Assembly: GCF_901875635.1 (NCBI RefSeq)
Contig: NZ_CABFMN010000066.1
Location: forward strand, 28,113 to 92,112
From: Xylophilus ampelinus
GTDB taxonomy: Bacteria; Pseudomonadota; Gammaproteobacteria; Burkholderiales; Burkholderiaceae_C
Reading direction: 5' to 3'
Length of the DNA: 64,000 nucleotides
The notes under the pieces were generated by a model. The model saw nothing but the letters and a program-made list of their open reading frames with translations. It was not told the origin of the DNA and searched no databases. A program made the position numbers and the translations under genes. How positions within the stretch are numbered: the stretch's first letter is position 1; every line of letters begins with the position of its first letter. Shown here piece after piece: positions 24,334 to 32,377 of the stretch.

Positions 24334-25197
24334 ATGGCGGATCAAATCCAAGGAATGGCGCCCACCGTCTGGTTCGACGGGGGGAGCGACGGTCGTGTGA
24401 TGGTGGCGGACTCGCTCAGCTATTTCGAGCATGAGCCTTGGCTCAACGACGTTGTCCTGGGTGCGTCGTTCGCTGGCGCTCCCACGGGCGCCATGCCAAT
24501 GCGCCCTGGAGTGAAAGCGTGGATTGCACACGAAGGCGGCCCGGGGAAAGACAATGCCGGCTCCGGTGGTCTGGCTCTGGCCGACCGCTTTGGCGTGCCT
24601 GCTGCCTCCATTGCGACCATGGAAGCAGGGCTCTCGGAAGGGATGACGCTCGTCACGGGCCATGTGCGCCAGGTGAACAAAGCGGCCGAAGCGCTGGGTG
24701 TTCGCACGGGGATGACCGGTGGTGAGGCTGGCAAGCTCATGTTGAAGGCTGCGAAGGGGCGCCCGATCAACTTCGACGGAATCGTCGACGAGTCGGTCCA
24801 TGAGGTGCTCTCGACGGCCGCCGGCAAGATCTATGCCGTCTGGTCGTTTTCACGTGTCGAGGGTGAGCATCCGAACGACGTGTTCTGCGTCGCTTCGCAC
24901 GGCGGGAAGGTGATGGCGCAGTACGCATTGCGCGCACGCCCCAAGGGCTTGATCGCAAACGATGCAGGCATCGGTCTCAATGGCTCCGGCGTGAGCGGTC
25001 TGGACGCCGTCGAGGAACTTTGTGGGATTCCGGCAGCCACCGTTTCGACGGACAGCGCGAGGATTGGCGACGCGCTGAGTACCTACAACGATGGGGTGAT
25101 CTCGGCTGTGAACAAGAGCGCGCTCGCTCTTGGCGTTCGAGAGGGCATGCGCGCATCAGAGGCGGCGGCAATCATGCTCAACGGTGGCCACAAGTAA
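24334..25197 (+). CDS. Unknown protein with two copies of a ~78-aa repeat, first gene of the CoA-transferase operon
   Basis: 287 aa from ATG 24334 (AAGGA upstream; a TTG at 24298 is unlikely). I do not recognise the family. Residues 61-137 and 204-282 align throughout: both have the pattern K-x2-IA, a Gly-rich turn, a G-(V/I)-PAA segment, a stretch ending in VNK and then ALGVR-x-GM. The linker (140-200) carries INFDGIVDES and an NDVFCVASHG strand. A soluble cytoplasmic protein with pseudo-twofold symmetry, perhaps an enzyme acting on a CoA or carboxylate intermediate; the link to the next gene (class III CoA-transferase, 40 bp downstream) is the only functional hint. Confidence 0.7.
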   Translation: MADQIQGMAPTVWFDGGSDGRVMVADSLSYFEHEPWLNDVVLGASFAGAPTGAMPMRPGVKAWIAHEGGPGKDNAGSGGLALADRFGVPAASIATMEAGLSEGMTLVTGHVRQVNKAAEALGVRTGMTGGEAGKLMLKAAKGRPINFDGIVDESVHEVLSTAAGKIYAVWSFSRVEGEHPNDVFCVASHGGKVMAQYALRARPKGLIANDAGIGLNGSGVSGLDAVEELCGIPAATVSTDSARIGDALSTYNDGVISAVNKSALALGVREGMRASEAAAIMLNGGHK

Positions 25198-25236
25198 GTC
25201 AGAGCGCTGAACATCCCGATCAAAACAGGTATAGAA

Positions 25237-26523
25237 ATGCAAGCTCAACAGCGACTCCCACTCGAAGCGGAGTTCCCGCAGCCCGCCAAACGTGATCCGA
25301 AGAAGGACACCCCGCTGGGTGGGCTTCGGGTCATCGACTTCACGCACTTCATTGCCGGCCCCTTCTGCACGATGATGCTTGGGGAGTTTGGTGCGGACGT
25401 GATCAAGGTCGAAGCGCCTGGCAAAGGCGATGACTTCCGTCACTATCCCCCTGCGGAGCCGACCCTTGACGGGCAGGGTGCCCCCTTTCTATGGGGCAAT
25501 TCGAACAAGCGAAGTATCACGATCGACTTGAAGAATCCAATGGGTCGTCAGGTGGTCCTGGACCTGCTTCGCGACGCAGATGTTCTGGTCGAGAACTTTT
25601 CGACTGGTGTCATGGAACGGCTCGGGCTCGGGTATGCGGAGCTGTCTCAGCTCAATCCGAATCTGGTGTATTGCTCTATTTCTGCGTATGGTCGCACGGG
25701 CGAGTTCTCGGACCGCCTCGGCTTCGATCCGGTCCTTCAGGCAGAAAGTGGCTTCATCGCGACCAACGGCTACCCGGATCGCGAGGGTGTTCGGACTGCG
25801 GCGTCGACGATGGACATCGCCACTGCGATGATGGCATGTAACGCTGTCCAGGCGTGCCTGCTTGCCAGAGAGAAGACAGGCCGGGGTCAGTACGTCGAAC
25901 TGTCGCTTCATGACACTGCGATGCTGATGATCGGGTTCCAGGCCATGCAGCATCTTTTCTCGGGGGTTGAGCCAACACGCAATGGGAACACGAGCCCTGA
26001 CACCGCACCGACTGGCGTGTTTCGCGCGAAGGACACCTCGTTCTATATCTCGTCGTCCAACACCGGAATCTTTCAAAGGCTGTTCGCGCAGGTGATCGAG
26101 CGTCCTGACTTGGCCGAGGACGAAGAGCTATTGACACGCGCCGGACGCCTCAAGCGTCGCGACGAGCTATTTGCTGTTCTCAATGATGCTTTTGGCAAGG
26201 AGCCATGGTCGCACTGGCAGCCACGGTTGCGCGCCGCTGGAGTTGCCTCGGGGCAAGTGCGTACCGTTCCTCAGGCGCTGCGGTCGCGGGAAACGGCATC
26301 TCGCCAGCTGGTGACGCGAATCCCACATCCCACCGCCGGGGAAGTTCCCAAGATCGCGTTGCCCTTCATCTTTTCCGAGACGCCGTTGGCCGATCCGTTT
26401 GCGGCACCGACGCTTGGTCAGCACACGCGCGAAATCCTTGCCAGTACGCTGCACTATGACGACCGACGTGTGGATGAACTGATCTCGGCGGGCGCATTTG
26501 GACCTCCCACCGCCGTTCGATAG
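25237..26523 (+). CDS. Class III CoA-transferase (CaiB/BaiF family)
   Basis: 428 aa. LRVIDFTHFIAGPFCTMMLGEFGADVIKVE is the family N-terminus (not quoted further), followed by NSNKRSITIDLKN and VLVENFSTG. The catalytic Asp is probably in GFDPVLQAESG. Members move CoA between acyl-CoA and a free acid without ATP, so this gene would activate an incoming or intermediate acid. About 25 extra residues precede the core. It is in the operon under operator 2 with the duplicated unknown protein, a Bug protein and the GntR regulator. Confidence 0.92.
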   Translation: MQAQQRLPLEAEFPQPAKRDPKKDTPLGGLRVIDFTHFIAGPFCTMMLGEFGADVIKVEAPGKGDDFRHYPPAEPTLDGQGAPFLWGNSNKRSITIDLKNPMGRQVVLDLLRDADVLVENFSTGVMERLGLGYAELSQLNPNLVYCSISAYGRTGEFSDRLGFDPVLQAESGFIATNGYPDREGVRTAASTMDIATAMMACNAVQACLLAREKTGRGQYVELSLHDTAMLMIGFQAMQHLFSGVEPTRNGNTSPDTAPTGVFRAKDTSFYISSSNTGIFQRLFAQVIERPDLAEDEELLTRAGRLKRRDELFAVLNDAFGKEPWSHWQPRLRAAGVASGQVRTVPQALRSRETASRQLVTRIPHPTAGEVPKIALPFIFSETPLADPFAAPTLGQHTREILASTLHYDDRRVDELISAGAFGPPTAVR

Positions 26524-26569
26524 TCATTTGGCGCCGGTTCGCTGCGAAACTTACAACAAAGGAGACACG

Positions 26570-27550
26570 ATGAAATCGCTTAAGCAGTTGTTGAAGCCCG
26601 CTCTTGCGGCGCTCGCGGTGGCTTCGGCAACCGCTTTCCCCTGCGCTTGGGCAGAGCAGTTCCCGAACAAGCCCGTTACCCTCGTGGTGGCGGCGGCAGC
26701 TGGGGGAAGTTCTGACATCACGGCACGTGCGCTCGCAGCGGGTCTCCAGGAAAAATGGAAGCAGCCAGTCGTCGTCGACAACCGAGCTGGCGCGAACGGC
26801 CTGATCGCGGCTCAGATGCTGATGAAGTCGCCGGCGAACGGGTACACCCTCATGCTCGGGTCGATTGGTCAGATGATGCTCAATCCGATTCAACACGGCC
26901 CGCAGTACGAACCTTCGAAGGCTTATACGATGGTCGGTCAGGTCAGCACCACCTACATGGTGATGGTCGCGGCGCCAAGTGCGCCCTATTCGACGCTGCG
27001 CGCATATGTCGAGTTCGCCAAGAAGAACCCAGGCAAGGGAACTTTTTCCAGCTCGGGAACTGGGTCACTCATGCACATTGCTGGCGAGAGCATCCGGCAG
27101 CAGTCGGGCGCCATCATGACCCATGTACCCTACAAAGGAGAGGCCCCTGCCTTGGTCGATCTGACCTCCGGCACTGTAGCCGCCGGCTTCGTGGTCGCAG
27201 GCACCGCGGTGCCACTGGTGACTGCGGGAAAACTCAAGGCCTTGGCGGTGAGCGACAGAAAGCGCGCAGAAGAGCTGCCGAACGTGCCCACAGCCTTGGA
27301 GCAGGGGTTTCAAGTCGACATGCCGGTGTGGAATGGGATCGTCGCGCCTGCCGACCTGGATGCAAAGCTGGTCGATCAGATCAACCGGGACATGAACGAG
27401 GTCCTGAAGTCGCCTGCGCTTCAGGAGCAGTTGAAGAAAATCGGGATACGTGCCGCACCGACCAGTGCCGGGGATTTTGCCAAGTACGTGGCGGAACAGT
27501 CGAACGAATGGCAGCGGCTCATCAAGGACGGTGGCATTTCGTTCCAATAA
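26570..27550 (+). CDS. Bug/TctC-family periplasmic solute-binding protein 1
   Basis: 326 aa; ATG 26570 has AAAGGAG upstream. Signal peptide ending PCAWA, then FPNKPVTLVVAAAAGGSSD, the typical Bug motif, and the VVDNRAGANG segment that closes over the ligand carboxylate. Bug proteins bind organic acids, amides or aromatics in the periplasm. No TctA/TctB membrane subunits occur in the window, as is usual for Bug proteins in Burkholderiales; it may act as a sensor or with a distant transporter. Confidence 0.93.
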   Translation: MKSLKQLLKPALAALAVASATAFPCAWAEQFPNKPVTLVVAAAAGGSSDITARALAAGLQEKWKQPVVVDNRAGANGLIAAQMLMKSPANGYTLMLGSIGQMMLNPIQHGPQYEPSKAYTMVGQVSTTYMVMVAAPSAPYSTLRAYVEFAKKNPGKGTFSSSGTGSLMHIAGESIRQQSGAIMTHVPYKGEAPALVDLTSGTVAAGFVVAGTAVPLVTAGKLKALAVSDRKRAEELPNVPTALEQGFQVDMPVWNGIVAPADLDAKLVDQINRDMNEVLKSPALQEQLKKIGIRAAPTSAGDFAKYVAEQSNEWQRLIKDGGISFQ

Positions 27551-27578
27551 TCCTGCGCGGCGTGTTCGGTTGTTGGAG

Positions 27579-27593
27579 ATTGGGCAGACCTTT
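27579..27593. promoter_or_regulatory. Weak operator-like site upstream of the GntR gene
   Basis: ATTGGGCAGACCTTT agrees with 12 of 15 positions of AATGGACAGACCATT. It lies about 80 bases before the gntR start. It could mediate autoregulation, but the match may be chance. Confidence 0.3.
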
Positions 27594-27673
27594 TGGTTGT
27601 CTTCCAGGCGATTCTGGGAGAATGCCAACCATCAATACGCTTTTCTCCACGCGCAACGTCGCGCGGCCGACGC

Positions 27674-28501
27674 ATGAATACTGAAGTCGAACAGGCGGCG
27701 GTTCCGCGCCGCGCATTCCACCGGGTCAAGACTCTACGGGTTTTTGAAGGGGTGTGTGAACAGATCAAACACAAGCTGATGCTTGGTGAGTTGAAGGCCG
27801 GGGATCGTTTGCCCGCCGAGCGAGACTTGGCGATCGAGTTCGGGGTAGGACGGCCAGCGATCCGCGAAGCACTTCGGACGCTCGAGATCTCTGGCATTGT
27901 CGAGACGCGAAAAGGAGTCAAAGGCGGCGCCTTCGTATGCGAAGGCAGCCCGGAGATGCTCACGCGATCGCTGCATGACCTTGCGATGCTGGGCCACATA
28001 TCGGCGAGCAGCCTAGCCGAAGTGCGTGTGATCATCAGTGGCGCGGTGGTCCGCTTGGCCTGCGAACGCGGCAAGCCCGAAGATTTTGATGAGATCGAGG
28101 CGAATATCCAGGACATCCAGCGTTGGGCGGATGCTGGGGATCTGACAAGACGAGCCGAGGCTGCAGTCGAATTTTTTCGTCTGATCGCGAAGGCGACGAG
28201 GAATGATGTACTGGTCGTTCTGATGGATTCCTTGGGATCGATCCTCCGCTATTTCGCCATCGAACGGCAACCCGCAAAATTTCGACCGGAGTTGATACCG
28301 GTTCGTCTGAATATGCTCAAGCACATGCGTGCAGGAGCCACCGCAAAAGCGGTAGCGGAAATGGACCACTACCTTGAGATTGTCCATAGCGATGTGCTGG
28401 ATGGCCGCGCGTCTTCCAAAACCATGAAAACTGCTGGCGCCAAAACAAAGATGCCTGGGGTTGCGCCAGCGAAGGGAAGGTCTCGAGCGGCTGCGAAGTA
28501 G
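27674..28501 (+). CDS. GntR-family regulator, FadR subfamily (likely master regulator of the island)
   Basis: 275 aa from ATG 27674. Residues 20-90 form the winged helix: GDRLPAERDLAIEFGVGRPAIREALRTLE is a textbook GntR motif. Residues 110-250 are an FCD ligand-binding domain (EVRVIISGAVVRLACE, FFRLIAKATRND, LNMLKHMRAG). The C-terminal 25 residues are Lys/Ala-rich. FadR-type regulators bind short palindromes as dimers and release on binding an acid or acyl-CoA. It is the only DNA-binding regulator between 19 and 55 kb, and the palindrome AATGG-N5-CCATT occurs before every operon there, so I infer it binds that site. Its FCD closely resembles the one fused to the flavin reductase at 29706. Confidence 0.92.
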   Translation: MNTEVEQAAVPRRAFHRVKTLRVFEGVCEQIKHKLMLGELKAGDRLPAERDLAIEFGVGRPAIREALRTLEISGIVETRKGVKGGAFVCEGSPEMLTRSLHDLAMLGHISASSLAEVRVIISGAVVRLACERGKPEDFDEIEANIQDIQRWADAGDLTRRAEAAVEFFRLIAKATRNDVLVVLMDSLGSILRYFAIERQPAKFRPELIPVRLNMLKHMRAGATAKAVAEMDHYLEIVHSDVLDGRASSKTMKTAGAKTKMPGVAPAKGRSRAAAK

Positions 28502-28544
28502 TCAGCCTCTGGGACCGGCCTGAACAGGTTCCGACGTTGATGTG

Positions 28545-28569
28545 CAAGGGGGCCTGCGGGCCCCCTTGG
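28545..28569. terminator. Hairpin after the GntR gene
   Basis: CAAGGGGGCC and GGCCCCCTTG pair around a TGCG loop. No T run follows. It closes the operon that begins at operator 2. Confidence 0.6.
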
Positions 28570-28707
28570 CGTATCCAGCGTGAGCTTGCGGTACCCCTGC
28601 AAGTCGCGCGTTGGCGGGAGATCAAGTGTTCATGGGCCACCACGCCTTGGGCACGTCTCAGTCAACTTCGGGACAACCCGTAGACGCACTACTTCGCTAA
28701 TTTCTTT

Positions 28708-28722
28708 AATGGACTTACCATT
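28708..28722. promoter_or_regulatory. GntR-type operator 3 (cupin/NIPSNAP operon)
   Basis: AATGGACTTACCATT, perfect arms, in an AT-rich stretch 46 bases before the cupin ATG. Confidence 0.75.
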
Positions 28723-28767
28723 GAAGACTCTTGCTTCTAGTCGAGAGACGATCCACAAGGACTACGA

Positions 28768-29169
28768 ATGACTGCCCATACCCCGAACATGGCCGGCGAG
28801 GCCAAGCTCGCTCCTCTGGATTCCCGCTACGTCGCGGTCGAAGCGCTGCCCTGGAAGCCGACGCCGACGGCGGGTATCGACATGAAGATCCTCCTTCAGG
28901 ACGAGCAGACGGGGCTGATGACCGCCCTGTTCCGCTGGGAACCTGGCACCGAGCTGCCATTGCACGAACACGTCGAAATCGAGCAGACCTACGTATTGAA
29001 GGGCAGCATCGTCGACGACGAGGGCGAGGTTCGCGAGGGTGACTACGTCTGGCGTCCTCGAGGAAACCGCCACATTGCCCGTTCGCCTGAAGGCGCTTTG
29101 GTGCTAAGCATGTTTCTGAAGCCCAACCGGTTCCTGGTGGGCGCCTTGGCCGGGAAAGAGCTCAAGTAA
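28768..29169 (+). CDS. Cupin-domain protein
   Basis: 133 aa. A single RmlC-type cupin: ALFRWEPGTELPLHEHVEIEQTYVL contains the His-x-His and Glu metal ligands of motif 1, and GDYVWRPRGNRH supplies the motif 2 His. Likely a small metal-dependent enzyme (dioxygenase or isomerase) or a binding protein of the pathway. AAGGA precedes the ATG. It shares operator 3 with the NIPSNAP-like gene that follows after about 80 bases. Confidence 0.88.
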   Translation: MTAHTPNMAGEAKLAPLDSRYVAVEALPWKPTPTAGIDMKILLQDEQTGLMTALFRWEPGTELPLHEHVEIEQTYVLKGSIVDDEGEVREGDYVWRPRGNRHIARSPEGALVLSMFLKPNRFLVGALAGKELK

Positions 29170-29250
29170 CGGCATCCGTGTCCCCCGGTGCCGGTCGGCG
29201 ACAAACTGCCAGTCGGCCTTCCTTTTCAACTCATTCAGAATTCACATCCC

Positions 29251-29571
29251 ATGGCCATCATCGAAGAGCGTTGCTACGTCCTTAACACCTCGGCAACGCC
29301 CGCGGAATACCTCAAGTTGTACGAACTGGAGGGACTGATCGTCCAGAGCGAAGCGCTTGGCGTCCCGTTGGGCTACTTCGCGACCGAGACCGGTGAGCTC
29401 AACGCCGTGGTGAGCCTTTGGCGCTATGAGAGCTTCGAAGACCGCCAGGCGCGAAGAGCGAAGCTGGCAGGCCACCCGGCGTGGCAGGCCTATCTCGCGA
29501 AGGTACGCCCGATGATCAGCACGATGAGCAATCGGCTTCTCGCCCCTGCAGGCTTCTCAGCGCTCCGCTAG
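29251..29571 (+). CDS. NIPSNAP-family protein
   Basis: 106 aa from ATG 29251. IIEERCYVLNTSATPAEYLKLYE at the start and a central VVSLWRYESFEDRQARRAKLAGHPAW are the NIPSNAP pattern (a dimeric alpha/beta-barrel ferredoxin-like fold). The biochemical role of the family in bacteria is unclear; members are frequent in aromatic and terpenoid catabolic clusters. Downstream of the cupin gene, same transcription unit. Confidence 0.8.
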   Translation: MAIIEERCYVLNTSATPAEYLKLYELEGLIVQSEALGVPLGYFATETGELNAVVSLWRYESFEDRQARRAKLAGHPAWQAYLAKVRPMISTMSNRLLAPAGFSALR

Positions 29572-29655
29572 GCGCCAAGCGAGCGCTCAGGGTGGGCCTG
29601 AGCTAGGGATAACCCCGGGAGTGCCGGCATTGACCGCAAACAAGTGCAGGCGCAG

Positions 29656-29670
29656 AATGGACAGACCATT
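29656..29670. promoter_or_regulatory. GntR-type operator 4 (flavin reductase/thiolase operon)
   Basis: AATGGACAGACCATT, perfect arms, 36 bases before the flavin reductase ATG at 29706. Confidence 0.75.
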
Positions 29671-29705
29671 TAATGCATTGATCCATTTAGGCAAGGAGCG
29701 GCGCC

Positions 29706-30692
29706 ATGGAGACAACCTTCGAACCAAGCTTGGACGTCAAGGAGTTCAGACGCGCACTGTCCCTTTTCCCCACCGGCGTGGCGATTCTCACGACGGTGTC
29801 GGGGGAGGGGGTGCCTGTCGGACTCACCTGCAACTCGTTCAGCTCCGTATCGCTTGATCCACCACTGGTGTCGTGGGGATTGCGCAAGGAGAGTCGCGCC
29901 GCCAATGCGTTTCGAAACGCCGGGGGTTTCGCGATCAACATTCTGGCGGGCGCTCAACAGGGGCTCTCCGGGAGGTTTGCGAGCAGTTCCATCGTTGACA
30001 AGTTCGAAGGCGTGGCCTGGGAGGCAGGAATCAATGGTCTTCCGGTACTGCAAGACTGTGCGGCGACGTTTGAGTGTTCGACCTTCGCTGTGCACGATGC
30101 CGGCGATCACTGGCTCTTCCTAGGTCATGTGAGGCGCTTTGAGCATGAGATCAGCCATCACCCGCTCGTGTTCTGCAAGGGCGCCTACATGCTGCTCAGC
30201 AAGGCGCTGATCGAGTCGTCTCAGCATTCGGCAACGCGGATGGCAGAGGTGGTCGAAGCTCGCCGGCTCATCCACGGGGCTTTGCTTGAACTGGCATGTC
30301 GCAACGCGGTTGCCGCTGATCTCGACGCCTTGGACGCCAAGCTGGTCGAGATGGAACGGTTCGCCGAGGCGGGTGTCCCACAGGCGCGCGTCGAAGCCGG
30401 TGTTGAATTCTTCAGGTTGATCGGGGCGGCCACCCACAACGAGATAGTGGCGACCCTAGCCAATGGGCTTGCGGACGTGATGCGTCAGAGCCTGAACGAT
30501 GCGGTGACGTCCGCCCCTCGCAGCGAACTCGTCCCACTGCGCCGGGAAATCCTTAAGCACCTCCGGGCACGAGATAGAGCGGCGGCCGAGCAGGCCTTGG
30601 GTCGCTATCTGGACTTCTTGGCTGCTGCACCTGCCGACGCCCCGTCAGCCGAAGTGCTGACCTCCAAGTTTCTTGCCTACAGCGCCCACTGA
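29706..30692 (+). CDS. Flavin reductase fused to a FadR-type (FCD) ligand-binding domain
   Basis: 328 aa with GGAG before the ATG. Residues 10-165 are a DIM6/NTAB-type flavin reductase: FRRALSLFPTGVAILTTVS, GLTCNSFSSVSLDPPLVSW and a late FLGHVRRFEH are all typical of HpaC-like reductases. Residues 178-310 are an FCD domain (RRLIHGALLELAC, VEFFRLIGAATHNEIVATL, LRREILKHLRA), closely similar to the FCD of the regulator at 27674, but there is no winged helix. A reductase that hands FADH2/FMNH2 to a monooxygenase would thus have a ligand sensor attached. No partner oxygenase is recognised in the window. It is followed after two bases by the thiolase-like gene. Confidence 0.88.
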   Translation: METTFEPSLDVKEFRRALSLFPTGVAILTTVSGEGVPVGLTCNSFSSVSLDPPLVSWGLRKESRAANAFRNAGGFAINILAGAQQGLSGRFASSSIVDKFEGVAWEAGINGLPVLQDCAATFECSTFAVHDAGDHWLFLGHVRRFEHEISHHPLVFCKGAYMLLSKALIESSQHSATRMAEVVEARRLIHGALLELACRNAVAADLDALDAKLVEMERFAEAGVPQARVEAGVEFFRLIGAATHNEIVATLANGLADVMRQSLNDAVTSAPRSELVPLRREILKHLRARDRAAAEQALGRYLDFLAAAPADAPSAEVLTSKFLAYSAH

Positions 30693-30694
30693 CG

Positions 30695-31888
30695 ATGAGC
30701 CGAAAAGTCGCAATCATTGGCGCGAGTGCGCTGCCGGTCGGAAAGCTGCAGACGTCCAAGGAGGACGCACTGCAGGTGCTCGAACACGAACTCATGGTCA
30801 AGGTGGTGCGAGACGCCGTGGCCGACGCTGGCGTCGAGAAGAAGGACATCCAAAGTGCAGTCTTCACGGTGCCGCGGCCGTACACGCGCCAGAGCTACTT
30901 TCACACGTTCCTGACGAGCCACCTGCGCCTGGCCTACTCGGGCGTGGCAATGGAGGTAATGGGCAATGGGATGACCGGCGCGCTGGCCTTTGACCAGGCT
31001 GCCAATCAGATCCTCCTCGGCCAAGCCGATGTGGCACTTTGCCTGGGCATCAACATGGAGAGCGCAACGCCGTCGTACGACCACATGATGGCCAGCATGC
31101 GGAGCACTGGCGACGTGGACTTTCACACCCCGGGTGGCTTCACGCCCATTTCTTGGTACGCGATGGACGCGATGCGCTATATGCATGAGCACGGGGCAAC
31201 GCGCGCGCAGATCGGATCCGTGGCGGTGAAGAATCGCGCGCATGCGATGCTGAATCCGCTTGCGCAGTACCGCAAACCTCTCACGCTGGAGCAGGTGCTC
31301 GAAGAGCGGCCGATCGTGGAGCCGCTCGGACTGTACGACGTGCCGCCGCGCGGCGACGGCGCGGTGTGTCTGGTGCTCGCTTCTGAAGATGTCGCGAAAG
31401 GTCTCGGGAAGCCCTATGCGCTACTCAAAGGACGCGGGTTCTATCACGAGGGCGTCCATCAGATCGACGACATGCCGGGCGACATGATTGCGTTCAATGC
31501 TGCGCAGAGGGCAGCAGAAGCGGCTTATGACGCGAGCGGTGTAGTAGCTTCCGACCTGGATTTTGCCGAGCTCTATGCACCTTGCACCATCGTGGAAGTC
31601 CTGGTCAGTGAGGCCATCGGGCTGGTTGCACGGGGGCAAGGTGCCCAAGCGGCGGCGGAAGGGCGAACGCGCCTTGGGGGGGACATTCCGATCTCTCCGT
31701 CTGGAGGACTGACTTCTCGGGGACATCCGGCGCTGGTTACCTCCCTCTACAACCTTGTGGAGGTTGCGGAGCAACTCCGAGGCCGGGCGGGGAAGCGGCA
31801 AGTGGAAGGTGCGCGGCTCGCAGCAACGACCGGCGAGCTTGGCAACTACAACGCAGCCATCGTCCATGTCTTCGAGGGGGTGCAATGA
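30695..31888 (+). CDS. Thiolase-fold protein lacking the nucleophilic Cys (Ltp2/SCP-x-like), copy 1
   Basis: 397 aa. Overall thiolase fold: VAIIGASALPVGK at the N-terminus, the ANQILLGQADVALCLG segment and LTSRGHPALVTSLYN with the GHP His near the C-terminus. The position of the thiolase Cys reads VMGNGMTGAL, with no Cys. Thiolase-like proteins of this type that pair with a DUF35 protein (for example Ltp2 with ChsH2 of cholesterol side-chain breakdown) are retro-aldolases that split beta-hydroxyacyl-CoA. The DUF35 partner overlaps its stop by four bases, which supports that reading. Confidence 0.88.
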   Translation: MSRKVAIIGASALPVGKLQTSKEDALQVLEHELMVKVVRDAVADAGVEKKDIQSAVFTVPRPYTRQSYFHTFLTSHLRLAYSGVAMEVMGNGMTGALAFDQAANQILLGQADVALCLGINMESATPSYDHMMASMRSTGDVDFHTPGGFTPISWYAMDAMRYMHEHGATRAQIGSVAVKNRAHAMLNPLAQYRKPLTLEQVLEERPIVEPLGLYDVPPRGDGAVCLVLASEDVAKGLGKPYALLKGRGFYHEGVHQIDDMPGDMIAFNAAQRAAEAAYDASGVVASDLDFAELYAPCTIVEVLVSEAIGLVARGQGAQAAAEGRTRLGGDIPISPSGGLTSRGHPALVTSLYNLVEVAEQLRGRAGKRQVEGARLAATTGELGNYNAAIVHVFEGVQ

Positions 31889-32313
31889 GGCTCGACGTGC
31901 ATCAGGTGGCTGCTTGCCGCCCCTATCCGCCACGCGTGTCGGCGTTCACTGAGCGTTTCTGGAAGGAACTGAGCGAGCGACGTCTCACGACGACTCAATG
32001 CCGCGCTTGTGGCAAGCAGACGTTTCCTCCCAAGATCATTTGCCCCCACTGCTGGTCCGATGAAGTGGAGTGGGTGGATATGCCCTTGGAAGGCGAGCTG
32101 TACAGCTGGACCCGTATACATGCTGCGCCAGCCGTGTTCCAACCGCTCGCTCCCTACACCGTGGGCATTGTCGAACTGGGCCGTCGAATTCGGCTGGCAT
32201 GTCCGTTGGTGGTGCCAGAGGGTGTCTCCGTCGCGGTAGGCAGCAGGGTCAAGATGGTCGTCATGATGTTCGAGGACGGTCCGCTCTTTGCGGCTCGCGT
32301 AGAGACGTCGTGA
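31885..32313 (+). CDS. DUF35 OB-fold/zinc-ribbon protein, partner of thiolase-like copy 1
   Basis: 142 aa, ATGA overlap with the thiolase-like gene. Rubredoxin-like zinc ribbon CRACGKQTFPPKIICPHC (four Cys), then the OB-fold with GELYSWTRIH and later RVKMVVMMFEDG. DUF35 proteins bind acyl-CoA and are needed by their thiolase-fold partners for activity and stability. Confidence 0.9.
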   Translation: MRLDVHQVAACRPYPPRVSAFTERFWKELSERRLTTTQCRACGKQTFPPKIICPHCWSDEVEWVDMPLEGELYSWTRIHAAPAVFQPLAPYTVGIVELGRRIRLACPLVVPEGVSVAVGSRVKMVVMMFEDGPLFAARVETS

Positions 32314-32377
32314 GTTGATGGTTTACACGATCGTAGGCGGCAGCGCATGCGAATTTTGATACTCAAAGGAGCGAAAG

